From NCBI RefSeq assembly GCF_000282035.1, contig NZ_AKKA01000119.1, forward strand, positions 1 through 64,000: a stretch of DNA of 64,000 bases, written 5' to 3'. This DNA is from Rhizobium sp. CF122 (GTDB lineage: Bacteria > Pseudomonadota > Alphaproteobacteria > Rhizobiales > Rhizobiaceae). Both the position numbers and the translations under genes were made by a program. Positions 7,853 to 17,102 of the stretch are shown here, one piece after another. Below the pieces are notes generated by a model that saw only the letters and a list, made by a program, of their open reading frames with translations, did no database searches and had not been told where the DNA came from. Numbering within the stretch: position 1 is the first letter of the stretch; every line of letters begins with the position of its first letter.

Positions 7853-8839
7853 ATGCGCATGAAATCCATTCTGTCGCGCCGAGCCTTCACGGCTCTCGCG
7901 GGTGCTGCCGTTATCGCCACCGCAATGCCGGTGACGTCGTTCGCAGCTGACGTGACGATCCCGATCATCGTCAAGGACACGACGTCCTTCTACTGGCAGA
8001 TCGTTCTGGCCGGCGCCCGCGCTGCCGGCAAGGATCTCGGCGTCAACGTACCGGAACTCGGCGCACAGGCCGAATCCGACATCAACGGCCAGATCAGCAT
8101 TCTTGAGAACGCCGTTGCCGGCAAGCCGGCTGCAATCGTGATCTCGCCGACGGAGTTCAAGGCGCTCGGCAAGCCGATCGATGAAGCCGCCAAGTCCGTT
8201 CCGATCATCGGCATCGACTCGGCCGCGGACTCCCAGGCGTTTAAGTCGTTCCTGACGACCGACAACGTTCAGGGCGGGCGCATCGCAGCCGACGGCCTTG
8301 CCGCGGCCATTAAGGAAATGACCGGCAAGGAAGAGGGCGAAGTCGTCATCCTTACCAACCTTCCGGGCGTCGGCTCGCTTGAGCAGCGCCGCGAAGGTTT
8401 CCTGGATCAAGTAAAGACGAAGCATCCCGGCCTGAAGGTCATCGCCGACAAATACGGTGATGGCCAGGCGACGACCGGCCTCAACATGATGACCGATCTG
8501 ATCACGGCCAATCCGAACCTCGTGGGTGTCTTCGCCTCGAACCTGATCCTGGGTCAGGGTGTTGGCCAAGCGATTGCGGAAAACAAGCTCGGCGACAAGA
8601 TCAAGGTCATCGCCTTCGATAGCGACGACAAGACGGTTGGCTTCCTCAAGGACGGCTCGCTTGCCGGTCTCGTTGTTCAGGATCCCTATCGCATGGGCTA
8701 TGACGGCGTGAAGACGGCGCTCGCCGTATCCAAGGGCGAGAAGGTCGAAGAGAAGGTCGATACCGGTGCCAACCTGGTCACCAAGGCCAACATGAGCGAC
8801 CCGAAGATCGACGCTCTGCTGAACCCGAAGATCAAGTAA
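7853..8839 (+). CDS. Sugar ABC transporter, periplasmic binding protein
   Basis: A 328-residue RbsB-type protein (CUT2 family). A signal peptide with a twin-Arg-like SRRAF start and a hydrophobic core covers residues 1-28 and is cut after SFA. The mature part has the typical two-lobe pattern: IPIIVKDTTSFYWQ at the start, GIDSAADSQAF and VFASNLILGQGVG in the hinge and ligand regions. Its ribosome region contains a near duplication, CTGGAGGAGAACGCAC then CTAGGAGGAGAACTAC. A strong hairpin after the stop separates it from the ATPase gene and probably lets this gene be expressed at a higher level. The ligand is inferred to be L-fucose or a related sugar. Confidence 0.88.
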   Translation: MRMKSILSRRAFTALAGAAVIATAMPVTSFAADVTIPIIVKDTTSFYWQIVLAGARAAGKDLGVNVPELGAQAESDINGQISILENAVAGKPAAIVISPTEFKALGKPIDEAAKSVPIIGIDSAADSQAFKSFLTTDNVQGGRIAADGLAAAIKEMTGKEEGEVVILTNLPGVGSLEQRREGFLDQVKTKHPGLKVIADKYGDGQATTGLNMMTDLITANPNLVGVFASNLILGQGVGQAIAENKLGDKIKVIAFDSDDKTVGFLKDGSLAGLVVQDPYRMGYDGVKTALAVSKGEKVEEKVDTGANLVTKANMSDPKIDALLNPKIK

Positions 8840-8851
8840 TGATCTGACGAT

Positions 8852-8885
8852 GGCCGCGCGGGAGAAATCCCGCGCGGCCTTTCCT
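8852..8885 (+). terminator. Hairpin after the binding-protein gene (attenuator/terminator)
   Basis: A perfect 12-bp stem, GGCCGCGCGGGA (8852-8863) with TCCCGCGCGGCC (8868-8879), has a GAAA loop and is followed by TTTCC. It lies inside the operon, so partial termination or 3' end protection is more likely than a complete stop. Confidence 0.75.
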
Positions 8886-8960
8886 TCACCTGTGTTATCG
8901 TCCGCATGAGGAGCGCGGACGGCCGGTGGAGAGTTGGCAATTCGCGAGAAGGAGACGCCC

Positions 8961-10511
8961 ATGAGCCTGGAAGAGGTCAGTCATCGCCACGATGACAGCG
9001 CCACGCTGACGGAGGGAAACCGCATTCCGGCGGGCGCCCCAATCCTCGAACTCAAGGGATTGCAGAAGAATTACGGCTACGTTCAGGCACTGAAGCCGGC
9101 GACGATGACGTTTCTGGCCGGCGAGATTCATGCGATTGTAGGTGAGAACGGAGCCGGAAAGTCGACGCTGATCAAGCTGCTGACAGGCGTTATCACCAGA
9201 ACGGCCGGCGAGATCCTCTGGTGCGGACACCCCGTCGCGCTGGCAACGCCGAACGAGGCGATCGCGCGCGGCATCAACGCCGTCCATCAGGAAGTCGTGC
9301 TTTGCCCGCATCTGACGGTCGCGGCCAATCTCTTCCTTGGCGACGAGGTCAATCAATACGGCCTGATGCGCAAGAGAGAGATGGAGAAGATGGCGCAAGC
9401 CGTGCTCGACGATCTCGGCTTCGGGCTGCCCGCCGGCGTCCCGCTCGCCGATCTGACGATCGGCCAGCAGCAGCTCGTCGCGACGGCGCGTGCGGCGATG
9501 CGCGGCACCCAGTTTCTGATCTTCGACGAACCGACCGCTTACCTTACGCGTCAGGAATCGGCCCAACTTTTCAAGCTGATCCGTCGCCTGCAGGGCGAAG
9601 GCGTGACGATCGTCTACATCAGCCACCGCATGGAGGAAGTGTTCGAGCTCGCCGACCGTGTTTCGGTACTTCGCGACGGCACGCATGTCGGCACGCGCGC
9701 CATCGGCGAGACGAACGAGGCCGAGCTGATCGCTCTCATGATCAACCGCTCGATCGAGCAGATCTATCATAAGGAAGAGATCCCGATCGGAGAAACGATC
9801 CTCGACGTGCGCGGCCTTTCTGGGCCGGGCTTCGAGAACGTGTCGCTCTCGGTCAAGGCCGGGCAGATCGTCGGCCTTTACGGCCTGATCGGTGCGGGGC
9901 GAAGCGAATTCGCGCTGGGCCTTTTCGGCCGGGAAAAGACGACGGCCGGTGAGATCCACTGGATGGGCAAGAAGGTCGATATCAACAGCGAACGCACGGC
10001 GATGGAGCTCGGGATCGCGCTGGCGCCGGAGAGCCGCCGCGACCAGGGTCTTTGCCTCAACCTACCGATCGGGCTCAACATCAACCTCCCGGTCTTCAAG
10101 CGGCTGAGCAAGGGCCCGGTCATCAGCCACAGCGAAGAAACGCAGAATGCCGACCAGCAGATCCGTGACCTCGCGATCAAGACGCCCAGCCGGCGCGTTC
10201 TGGTTTCGGCCATGTCCGGCGGCAATCAACAGAAAGTCGTCATCGGCAAGTGGCTGAGCTATGGCGCACGGCTCTTCATCTTCGACGAGCCGACCGTGGG
10301 CGTCGATGTTGGCACCAAGGCGGAAATCTACCGGCTGTTCGCCAAGCTTCTGAAGCAGGGGGCCGGGATCATTCTGATCTCGTCCTATCTGCCCGAGGTT
10401 TATGAGCTTGCGGATAGGCTGCACGTCTTCCGCCGCGGCCAGCTTGTCGCGAGCCACGACTTCCACGCCGCAACACATGAAGAAGTGCTGAGCGAAGCGA
10501 TCGGCGTCTAA
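8961..10511 (+). CDS. Sugar ABC transporter, double ATPase subunit
   Basis: 516 residues from the ATG at 8961 (GAAGGAGA site). It is an RbsA/MglA-type ATPase with two nucleotide-binding domains. The first has Walker A GENGAGKS, LTIGQQQLV and FDEPTAYLT. The second is degenerate: there is no intact Walker A (GLYGLIGAGRSEF), but it retains MSGGNQQKV and IFDEPTVGVD, as in RbsA. It powers the CUT2 importer at the cytoplasmic face. The permease gene follows 24 bases downstream. Confidence 0.92.
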   Translation: MSLEEVSHRHDDSATLTEGNRIPAGAPILELKGLQKNYGYVQALKPATMTFLAGEIHAIVGENGAGKSTLIKLLTGVITRTAGEILWCGHPVALATPNEAIARGINAVHQEVVLCPHLTVAANLFLGDEVNQYGLMRKREMEKMAQAVLDDLGFGLPAGVPLADLTIGQQQLVATARAAMRGTQFLIFDEPTAYLTRQESAQLFKLIRRLQGEGVTIVYISHRMEEVFELADRVSVLRDGTHVGTRAIGETNEAELIALMINRSIEQIYHKEEIPIGETILDVRGLSGPGFENVSLSVKAGQIVGLYGLIGAGRSEFALGLFGREKTTAGEIHWMGKKVDINSERTAMELGIALAPESRRDQGLCLNLPIGLNINLPVFKRLSKGPVISHSEETQNADQQIRDLAIKTPSRRVLVSAMSGGNQQKVVIGKWLSYGARLFIFDEPTVGVDVGTKAEIYRLFAKLLKQGAGIILISSYLPEVYELADRLHVFRRGQLVASHDFHAATHEEVLSEAIGV

Positions 10512-10535
10512 AAGAATAAGAGGGAGAGAGAACCA

Positions 10536-11510
10536 ATGACCGCAACCCCCACCGAGATCGCCGCGCCGCCACCGCGTCGAAAAGTGAACATCCTTTTCGG
10601 CCTGACTCTAATCGGGCTCCTGGCCTTCCTTTGGATCGTTCTCGGCTTCGTGACTGCCAGCTTCTGGACGCCACTGAATATCTCCAACCTCCTGCGCCAA
10701 GGCGCAATGACGGCGATTTTGGCTCTTGGCCAGACCTTTGTGATCATCACCGCCGGCATCGACCTTTCGGTCGGAGCGATCGTCGGCTTCACCAGCGTCA
10801 TCCTTGCCTGGCTGCTGCAGGCGGGCGTGCCGGTCTGGGCGTCTATCCTGATAACGCTGCTGATCGGCGTCGGCATCGGGGTGTTCCATGGCTTCGGCAT
10901 CGTCAAAATGGGACTGCCGCCTTTCATCATCACGCTGGCAACGCTCACGTCGTTGCGCGGCATCGGGCTTCTGATCACCAACGGCTCGACGATCAACATC
11001 GTCAACGAGCCCTTCACGAACTTTGCCCGCGCCGACTTCCTCGGAGTGCCGAGCCTGTTCTGGATGGTCATTCTCGTCGCGGTGCCGTCCTACATCTTCC
11101 TGCATCTGAGCCGATGGGGGCGCTATCTCTTCGCCGTCGGCTCGAACCGTGAAGCGGCCCGCCTATCGGGCGTCCGGGTGAACGGCATCATTTACCTCGC
11201 CTACATCCTCTCGGCGACGTTCGCTGCCTTCGTCGGCGTTCTGCTTGCCTCGCGTATCGCGATCGGCAACGCCACACAGGCCGACGGATGGGAGCTGCAG
11301 GCGATCGCTTCCTCGGTGATCGGCGGCACCAGTCTGTTCGGCGCTGTCGGTTCGGTCCACGGGCCGCTCATCGGCGCCTTCATTCTGGCAACCATCAACA
11401 ACGGTGCGAACCTGCTCAACGTCAATTCGTTCTGGCAGCGCATCATCACCGGTCTGCTGATCATCGTGATCGTCTACTTCGATCAACTGCGCCGCCGCCG
11501 CAACCCGTAA
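10536..11510 (+). CDS. Sugar ABC transporter, permease
   Basis: A 324-residue RbsC-type inner-membrane permease with about 8-10 hydrophobic segments. The family signatures GQTFVIITAGIDLSVGAIVG and AIASSVIGGTSLFGAVGSVHG are present. An AGGGAGAGAG site precedes ATG 10536. It completes the binding protein-ATPase-permease set. A hairpin lies between it and the dehydrogenase gene, which is probably in the same regulon. Confidence 0.92.
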   Translation: MTATPTEIAAPPPRRKVNILFGLTLIGLLAFLWIVLGFVTASFWTPLNISNLLRQGAMTAILALGQTFVIITAGIDLSVGAIVGFTSVILAWLLQAGVPVWASILITLLIGVGIGVFHGFGIVKMGLPPFIITLATLTSLRGIGLLITNGSTINIVNEPFTNFARADFLGVPSLFWMVILVAVPSYIFLHLSRWGRYLFAVGSNREAARLSGVRVNGIIYLAYILSATFAAFVGVLLASRIAIGNATQADGWELQAIASSVIGGTSLFGAVGSVHGPLIGAFILATINNGANLLNVNSFWQRIITGLLIIVIVYFDQLRRRRNP

Positions 11511-11528
11511 GCAGGCAGCGACATACGG

Positions 11529-11553
11529 AGCCGGCCCCGAGGCCGGCTTCTTC
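11529..11553 (+). terminator. Hairpin between permease and dehydrogenase genes
   Basis: Stem GCCGGCC (11530-11536) with GGCCGGC (11541-11547), extended by one A-T pair, loop CCGA, then TCTTCC. A moderate terminator or attenuator. Confidence 0.6.
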
Positions 11554-11576
11554 CATTTCAGGAATGCGAGACCATC

Positions 11577-12596
11577 ATGAAAGCAGTGCTCTGCAAAGAA
11601 CCCGGTGTCCTCGAACTCGTGGAACGCCCTTCCCCCGGCGCGCCGTCACCCGGCTGGATCCGCCTTGCGGTCAGCCATGTCGGTATCTGTGGCACCGACT
11701 ACCACATCTTCGAGGGCAAGCATCCATTCCTCGAATATCCACGCGTGATGGGGCACGAGATCTCCGCGACGGTTCTGGAAACAGGCGACGGTGTTGCCAT
11801 GGCGGTCGGCACGCCCGTCATCGTCAACCCCTATCTTTCGTGTGGCAACTGCGTTGCCTGCCGCCAGGGCAAGCCGAATTGCTGCACGGACATCAAGGTG
11901 TTGGGCGTGCACACGGACGGAGCGTTCTGCGACGAGATTTCGGTGCCGGCCGGCAATCTCTATGCTGCAAAGGGCGTGAGCCTGGAGGCCGCAGCCACCA
12001 CCGAGTTCCTCGCAATCGGCGCCCATGCGGTCCGCCGTTCCATGGCGCCGGCCGGATCACGCTCACTCGTCATCGGTGCCGGTCCGATCGGGCTGGGCGC
12101 CGCGATCTTCTCGCGGATTGCCGGGCATGAGGTCACATTGCTCGACACCAGTCAGGAGCGACTGCAGATGGCTGCTGACCGGTTCAACTTCTCCTCAGGC
12201 ATCGTTGCCGGCGAAGGTGCCTCCGAAGCTGTCAAAGCGAAGACTGACGGCGATGGTTTTGACGTCGTCTTTGATGCCACCGGCTATGGCCCGTCGATGG
12301 AGAAGGCCTTCAGCTTCGTTGCCCATGGCGGCGCGCTTGTGCTCGTCAGCGTCGTCAAGGACGACATCCGTTTCTCCGATCCGGAGTTTCATAAGCGTGA
12401 AATGATGGTGATCGGTAGCCGCAACGCGACGCGCGTGGATTTCGAGCATGTCGCAGATTCGATCGCCAAAGGACTCGTGCCCGTCGAGCAGTTGATCACT
12501 CACCGCACGACGCTGGCGGACGCGCCGCGTGACCTGGCACGCTGGGCGCACGAAAAGAGCGGCCTGATCAAGGCAGTCATCAAGGTCGGCGCCTAA
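11577..12596 (+). CDS. Zinc-dependent alcohol/polyol dehydrogenase
   Basis: A 339-residue medium-chain dehydrogenase. Catalytic zinc ligands are visible in GICGTD and MGHE. The structural zinc lobe has four cysteines in CGNCVACRQGKPNCC. The NAD-binding Rossmann motif is GAGPIGLGAA, with D at LLDTS, suggesting NAD use. In this setting it may oxidise a sugar acid intermediate (for example 2-keto-3-deoxy-fuconate), but related proteins act on threonate, galactonate or idonate. It is the last gene of the sugar regulon on this strand, and its stop overlaps the stop of convergent cutC by 4 bases. Confidence 0.85.
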   Translation: MKAVLCKEPGVLELVERPSPGAPSPGWIRLAVSHVGICGTDYHIFEGKHPFLEYPRVMGHEISATVLETGDGVAMAVGTPVIVNPYLSCGNCVACRQGKPNCCTDIKVLGVHTDGAFCDEISVPAGNLYAAKGVSLEAAATTEFLAIGAHAVRRSMAPAGSRSLVIGAGPIGLGAAIFSRIAGHEVTLLDTSQERLQMAADRFNFSSGIVAGEGASEAVKAKTDGDGFDVVFDATGYGPSMEKAFSFVAHGGALVLVSVVKDDIRFSDPEFHKREMMVIGSRNATRVDFEHVADSIAKGLVPVEQLITHRTTLADAPRDLARWAHEKSGLIKAVIKVGA

Positions 12597-13315
12597 AGCG
12601 CGTCGATCGCCGCCCGCATTTGACGCACTACGTCGGCATCCGTCCGGTTCGTCGTCGCGGCTTCGAAGCCGAAGGCAACCGCCCTTGGATCGATGCTGTC
12701 AACCCGTGAGCTGCAGGAGGCGTGAACCTCGCTTGCGCCCGTAACCCTTAGTATGTCGCCCACGTTGCCGGGACGCACGCCGCTGCCGGGCATGATCGAG
12801 ACGCGGCCGGCGGCCTTGCGGGAGAGACGACCCAGCGTCTCCAAGCCGTCGATCGCCTTCGGCACACAGCCGGACGTGAGAACGCGCTCGCAGCCAAGCT
12901 CGATCGCCTGTTCCAGCGCTGCATCGGCATCAGGGACGAGATCGAAGGCGCGGTGAAGGGTCGATCCAAGTCCGTCGGCGCGAGCCTTTAACCGGCTGAT
13001 CAGCGGTACATCCAGTGTACCGTCCAAACGATTGGCGCCGATGACAACCCCGGCGAGGCCGAAGGCGCGCACGGCGTCAATATCGGCCATCATCGCTTCT
13101 TCGTCGACCGCATCGAATACGAAGGGCCCGGCATGCGGCCGGATCATCGCATAGACAGGAACAGGTGCGGCGGCCGCAGCCTTCATCAGGCCCGCAACCG
13201 GCGTCAGTCCGCCAAGCTCCAGAGCCGAGCAGAGCTCAATGCGGCCGGCACCGCCGGCGATCGCAGCCGCAAGGCCCTGCGGGCTGTCGACGCATACTTC
13301 CAGCAAAACGGTCAC
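12593..13315 (-). CDS. cutC: CutC family protein
   Basis: 240 residues, a TIM-barrel protein of the CutC family. The opening LLEVCVDSPQGLAAAIAGGAGRIELC and the segments GGLTPVAGLM, VPVYAMIRPHAGPF, STLHRAFD, LTSGC and IMPGSGVRPGNV are characteristic. Family members were first linked to copper tolerance, but the biochemical role is unsettled and many lie in sugar operons. It is convergent with the dehydrogenase gene and lies 30 bases downstream of the LysR gene on the same strand, so co-transcription with that regulator is possible. Confidence 0.92.
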   Translation of the reverse strand: MTVLLEVCVDSPQGLAAAIAGGAGRIELCSALELGGLTPVAGLMKAAAAAPVPVYAMIRPHAGPFVFDAVDEEAMMADIDAVRAFGLAGVVIGANRLDGTLDVPLISRLKARADGLGSTLHRAFDLVPDADAALEQAIELGCERVLTSGCVPKAIDGLETLGRLSRKAAGRVSIMPGSGVRPGNVGDILRVTGASEVHASCSSRVDSIDPRAVAFGFEAATTNRTDADVVRQMRAAIDAL

Positions 13316-13345
13316 GCTCGAATCTCCTTGTCCGCCGCTGTCTCT

Positions 13346-14539
13346 TTAAGCGAAGGCGCTCTCCTGCGCGATGGGCGTGGCAATTATTTTGGCGACGGCG
13401 TCGATGATCATGGCACTTGCGTCAGCCGAAGCTTTCCGATGGTTGAAGGCGACATGATAGGACATCGGAATGGACTCATCGAGCTCGACGATCCGAACTT
13501 TGTCGGCAATGGGCATGGCGCTGACGCGGCCAAGAAACGAGATGTAGCCGTGATTGGCCACAAGGTCGACGATGACAGGCAGCGAGTCAGCCGCCGTGAT
13601 ATCCCGGTTTCGGTAGCGGCGATTGTTGACGCGCTCGTGGCTCAGCGCCATCGTGGCGTGTCCGAGGCCCGTCCGGGAACTCGGCGTGCAGATCGCGTGA
13701 CTTTCGACAAGCTCGGCCACTGTCCGCTCGCGGCTCTGCGGCGGAGCGATCAGAACCATGTTCGTCTGCAGCAATTCACGGTGTCGGAAGCGCTCGAGGC
13801 CGAAGACGGAGTCGAGAATTGCAACATCGATACGGCCGGCCTTGAGAGCTTCCCGCAAGTCATCCGCGGTCATCAGTACCAGCGAGATCGCGTTCTTGCT
13901 GCGGCTGGCATTCCACTCCGCAACCAGCGTGCCAAGGCATCGCGCTACCCAACTTTCCGATCCTGTTGGGATGATCGAACCGATGCGAAGCGCCCGCGCG
14001 GTGCGCTGATAGCGCTCGTCGGAGGATGCCTTCAAATCATTCCATCTCTGAGCGATGGCCTGGAAGATGGCATAGACCTCGTGGCCATGCTCGGTTAGCA
14101 CAGAGCCCTGAGCCTGCCGCTCAAACAGGCGATGACCCAGTGCCTTCTCCAAAGTCGCGATCTGAAGCGAAAGCTGCGGCTGACCAAGCTTCAGCCGCCG
14201 CGCCGCACGGTTGATGCTGCCTTGGTCGGCGACCTCGAGAAATCGCTCCATTGTGGCGATCTTGATCGGCAGGCGCGACGGCTTGTCTGTCCCAATCCAT
14301 TCCGCCAGATCCTCCGCCGACTGCACAATCGGCAGGAGTTTTTCGCGGACGTCGTCGCTGGCAAGCAGCGTCGCAAGCTCGCCGGAACTGCGCTCGGTCA
14401 GTTTGAGCGCAAGCTCGGTCTCAAGGCTGCGGACTGCTGTCGAAACCGTCGATACCGCGAGTGAAAGGTTTCGTGCCGTCTCTCTCACCGACCCGGACGA
14501 GAGCACGTGACTAGCAACAAACAACGTGCCGAGCTGCAA
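13346..14539 (-). CDS. LysR-type regulator with two N-terminal HTH domains
   Basis: 397 residues, about 90 longer than a normal LysR protein. The extra length is a second LysR-type helix-turn-helix. Residues 3-58 (GSVRETARNLSLAVSTVSTA, RSLETELALKLTER) and residues 94-151 (GSINRAARRLKLGQPQLSLQ, LEKALGHRLFER) each carry the full pattern. The substrate-binding domain follows (about 180-390). It is divergent from the osmolyte ABC operon across a 420-bp region and probably regulates it. The effector is unknown. Confidence 0.9.
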   Translation of the reverse strand: MQLGTLFVASHVLSSGSVRETARNLSLAVSTVSTAVRSLETELALKLTERSSGELATLLASDDVREKLLPIVQSAEDLAEWIGTDKPSRLPIKIATMERFLEVADQGSINRAARRLKLGQPQLSLQIATLEKALGHRLFERQAQGSVLTEHGHEVYAIFQAIAQRWNDLKASSDERYQRTARALRIGSIIPTGSESWVARCLGTLVAEWNASRSKNAISLVLMTADDLREALKAGRIDVAILDSVFGLERFRHRELLQTNMVLIAPPQSRERTVAELVESHAICTPSSRTGLGHATMALSHERVNNRRYRNRDITAADSLPVIVDLVANHGYISFLGRVSAMPIADKVRIVELDESIPMSYHVAFNHRKASADASAMIIDAVAKIIATPIAQESAFA

Positions 14540-14959
14540 CCGCGTTCTCCGTAACGATATGAAAAATCGAACGATATGATGTGTTCGTTAAAAAAGATAT
14601 CCCTGCCGGGAAATCGGGCGGCTATCGTTCCTGCCAAGTACAAAACCGGGCGTGGCAGTAGAACCACGGAAAGAGCACCGGACATCTGCGGAAACGCGTA
14701 AGGGAACAAAACAAATCGCGCCGGCGATAGAAAAGGAAATGCATTTTCGCGCAAGCGTTTGCATTCACCGCCATAATCACGCCGCGACCGCAAAACTGGA
14801 GAGGCTTGCATCGATTTTTTCAACGCGAACGCTATTTCCATCACGCACGTATTTCCGGCACGATCGTAGCGGGGCTGCTTTCGCCGGTGATTTTATACGT
14901 GGGAGCCCTCCGCCGGGGCTTTCCGCGCAGTCAAACGGTGTAAATCAAGGGGACAATCC
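14540..14959. other. Divergent regulatory region of LysR and osmolyte operon
   Basis: 420 non-coding bases. On the LysR side AACGATATGA occurs twice (14553-14562 and 14570-14579), 17 bases apart start to start, a plausible tandem site for a regulator with two DNA-binding domains. The remaining sequence is AT-richer than its surroundings and gives no convincing gene on either strand. Confidence 0.45.
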
Positions 14960-15868
14960 ATGCTGAAGAAATTCGCTCTTGCCGTTTCGCTCTCCGCTTT
15001 TGCGGCAGGCGCGGCCGACGCTGCAGACGTCGTCGTTTCATCGAAGATCGATACTGAGGGCACGCTGCTCGGCAACGTCATCGTGCTGGCGCTCAACGCA
15101 AACGGCATCAAGACGCAGGAGCGCGTCGCGCTCGGTACGACGCCGGTTCTTCGCAAGGCGATCACTGCCGGCGAAATCGATATCTATCCGGAATACACAG
15201 GTAACGCCGGCTTCTTCTTCAACAAGGCCGACGACCCGGCCTGGAAAAATCTTCAGCAGGGCTACGACCTCGCGAAGAAGCTCGACTACGACGCCAACAA
15301 GATCGTCTGGCTGACGCCTTCTCCGGCGAACAACACCTGGGCGCTCGCCGTGCGCAATGATGTCGCCGGCCCGAACAACCTGAAGACCATGTCGGATTTC
15401 GGAAAATGGGTCGCCGGCGGCGGGGCTGCCAAGCTGGTCGCTTCCGCCGAGTTCATCAATTCGGCCGGCGCGCTTCCGGCATTCCAGACGACCTACGGCT
15501 TCACGCTGAAGCCGGATCAGGAAATCGTTCTTTCGGGCGGTGACACGGCCGCGACCATCAAGGCCGCAGCCGACCAGACGAACGGCGCCAACACGGCCAT
15601 GGTCTACGGCACGGACGGTGCGATCCAAGCCGCCGAACTGACCGTTCTCGAGGACGACAAGAACGTGCAGCAGGTCTATGCGCCGACCGCGATCATCCGT
15701 GAAGAAGTGCTAAAGGCAAACCCGAAGATCGAAGAAGTCCTCGCACCAATCTTCAAGAGCCTGAGCGCGGATGAACTGCGCAAGCTGAACGGCAAGATCC
15801 AAGTCGATGGCGAACCGGCGAAATCCGTTGCCGAAGGCTACCTGAAGGAAAAAGGCTTCCTGAAGTAA
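14960..15868 (+). CDS. Osmolyte ABC transporter, binding protein (YehZ/OsmF type)
   Basis: 302 residues with a signal peptide cut near AADAADV (about residue 20). The mature part matches the OpuAC/ProX-like fold of quaternary-amine binding proteins: VVVSSKIDTEGTLLGNVIVL, EIDIYPEYTGNAGF and GGDTAATIKAAADQT. A Tyr-rich EYTG element is typical of the OsmF group. It probably binds choline or glycine betaine in the periplasm. A hairpin lies between it and the permease gene. The order binding protein, long permease, ATPase, short permease is that of E. coli yehZYXW. Confidence 0.87.
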   Translation: MLKKFALAVSLSAFAAGAADAADVVVSSKIDTEGTLLGNVIVLALNANGIKTQERVALGTTPVLRKAITAGEIDIYPEYTGNAGFFFNKADDPAWKNLQQGYDLAKKLDYDANKIVWLTPSPANNTWALAVRNDVAGPNNLKTMSDFGKWVAGGGAAKLVASAEFINSAGALPAFQTTYGFTLKPDQEIVLSGGDTAATIKAAADQTNGANTAMVYGTDGAIQAAELTVLEDDKNVQQVYAPTAIIREEVLKANPKIEEVLAPIFKSLSADELRKLNGKIQVDGEPAKSVAEGYLKEKGFLK

Positions 15869-15879
15869 TCTCGTCGCCC

Positions 15880-15914
15880 GATGCTCCGCCCGCCCGCGGG
15901 CGGAGCATCATTTC
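15880..15914 (+). terminator. Hairpin after the osmolyte binding-protein gene
   Basis: A perfect 13-bp stem, GATGCTCCGCCCG (15880-15892) with CGGGCGGAGCATC (15897-15909), has loop CCCG and is followed by ATTTC. It is placed as in the other two importer operons of the window. Confidence 0.72.
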
Positions 15915-15935
15915 TGACCGGACAGGGATGGATCG

Positions 15936-17102
15936 ATGGAAGAAACCTTAGCGGTCCGCAAGCTGGACCGGCTCGGCGCGGTGTTGGTGACGGCCGGCAT
16001 CGTCGCAACTGCGCTCCTGCCTTTCATCTATGTGAAGGCAAACCGCATCGCCGCCGGAAAGCCCATGCTGCTGATGCAGCTTCTGAACCAGCCGTCCGCC
16101 ATCATCCTGACAATCCTCCTAATCGTCACCGCACTGGCCGTTCTGTTTCTGCAGAACGCGCTGCTGCGGCTGGTGATCGCGACCCTCTGCTTTGCGGCGC
16201 TGCTTGCGACGATCGGGCTTGCGGCCGCGGTATTCACACCACCGAACAGCAATGCCGCACGCATGACGCCTGGCGGCGGATTCTGGGTGCTGTTCGCGGT
16301 CATCGGGCTCATCATCTCGGACGCGCTCGTCAAGATCAGGCTTACTCCGTGGATGCGGATTGCAGCCCTTGCGGCTTACACCGGCCTGCTCGGAATCTTC
16401 CTCACGTCGGGTCTGCTCGACAATCTCTCGATCATGAAGGAATTCGCGACCCGATCCGCGCAATTCTGGACCGAGGCGCTGGCCCATCTGCTGCTCGCAT
16501 TCGGCTCGCTGGCGACCGCAATCGTCATCGGCCTGCCGCTCGGCATCCTGTGTTTCTGGGTTCCGAAGCTGCGTGCCGCAGTGCTACAGGGTCTCAGCCT
16601 GATCCAGACGATCCCGAGCCTTGCGCTTTTCGGTATTCTGATGCTGCCGCTCGGCTATCTCGCGACCCATGTGCCGGCGGCTGCCTCGATCGGCATTCGC
16701 GGCATCGGTGCTGCGCCAGCGCTGATCGCGCTCATCCTTTATTCGCTGCTGCCGATCGTCGCCAACACGGTCGTCGGTCTGCAGGGTGTTGATCCCTCGG
16801 TCCGCGACGCCGCGGCGGGGATGGGCTTGACGCGCCGCCAGATCCTCACTGGCATCGACCTGCCGCTGGCCTTTCCCGTCATCCTGACAGGCATTCGCAT
16901 CGTCCTCGTTCAGGCGATCGGTCTGGTGACGGTGGCAGCGCTGATCGGCGGTGGCGGCTTCGGCATCTTCATCTTCCAGGGGCTTGGCCAGACAGCCATG
17001 GATCTCGTTCTGCTCGGCGCCGTGCCGACCGTTTTCTTCGCCTTTTCTTCGGCCGTCATCCTCGATGCGGTCATCGACAGCATACGGGGATCCGCCGCAT
17101 GA
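15936..17102 (+). CDS. Osmolyte ABC transporter, long permease (YehY type)
   Basis: 388 residues. The N-terminal part (about 18-170) holds several additional membrane segments, and the C-terminal part (about 180-385) is the usual BPD permease domain with the EAA-like stretch DPSVRDAAAGMGLTRRQIL. The two-part build and length match E. coli YehY. Its TGA overlaps the ATPase start by 4 bases (ATGA), indicating coupled translation. It forms the membrane pore with the short permease encoded further downstream. Confidence 0.87.
   Translation: MEETLAVRKLDRLGAVLVTAGIVATALLPFIYVKANRIAAGKPMLLMQLLNQPSAIILTILLIVTALAVLFLQNALLRLVIATLCFAALLATIGLAAAVFTPPNSNAARMTPGGGFWVLFAVIGLIISDALVKIRLTPWMRIAALAAYTGLLGIFLTSGLLDNLSIMKEFATRSAQFWTEALAHLLLAFGSLATAIVIGLPLGILCFWVPKLRAAVLQGLSLIQTIPSLALFGILMLPLGYLATHVPAAASIGIRGIGAAPALIALILYSLLPIVANTVVGLQGVDPSVRDAAAGMGLTRRQILTGIDLPLAFPVILTGIRIVLVQAIGLVTVAALIGGGGFGIFIFQGLGQTAMDLVLLGAVPTVFFAFSSAVILDAVIDSIRGSAA

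Noticed and set aside
13133..14098. Plus-strand 321-codon frame across cutC and the LysR gene
   Set aside because: Antisense to two well-supported genes and lacking any domain.
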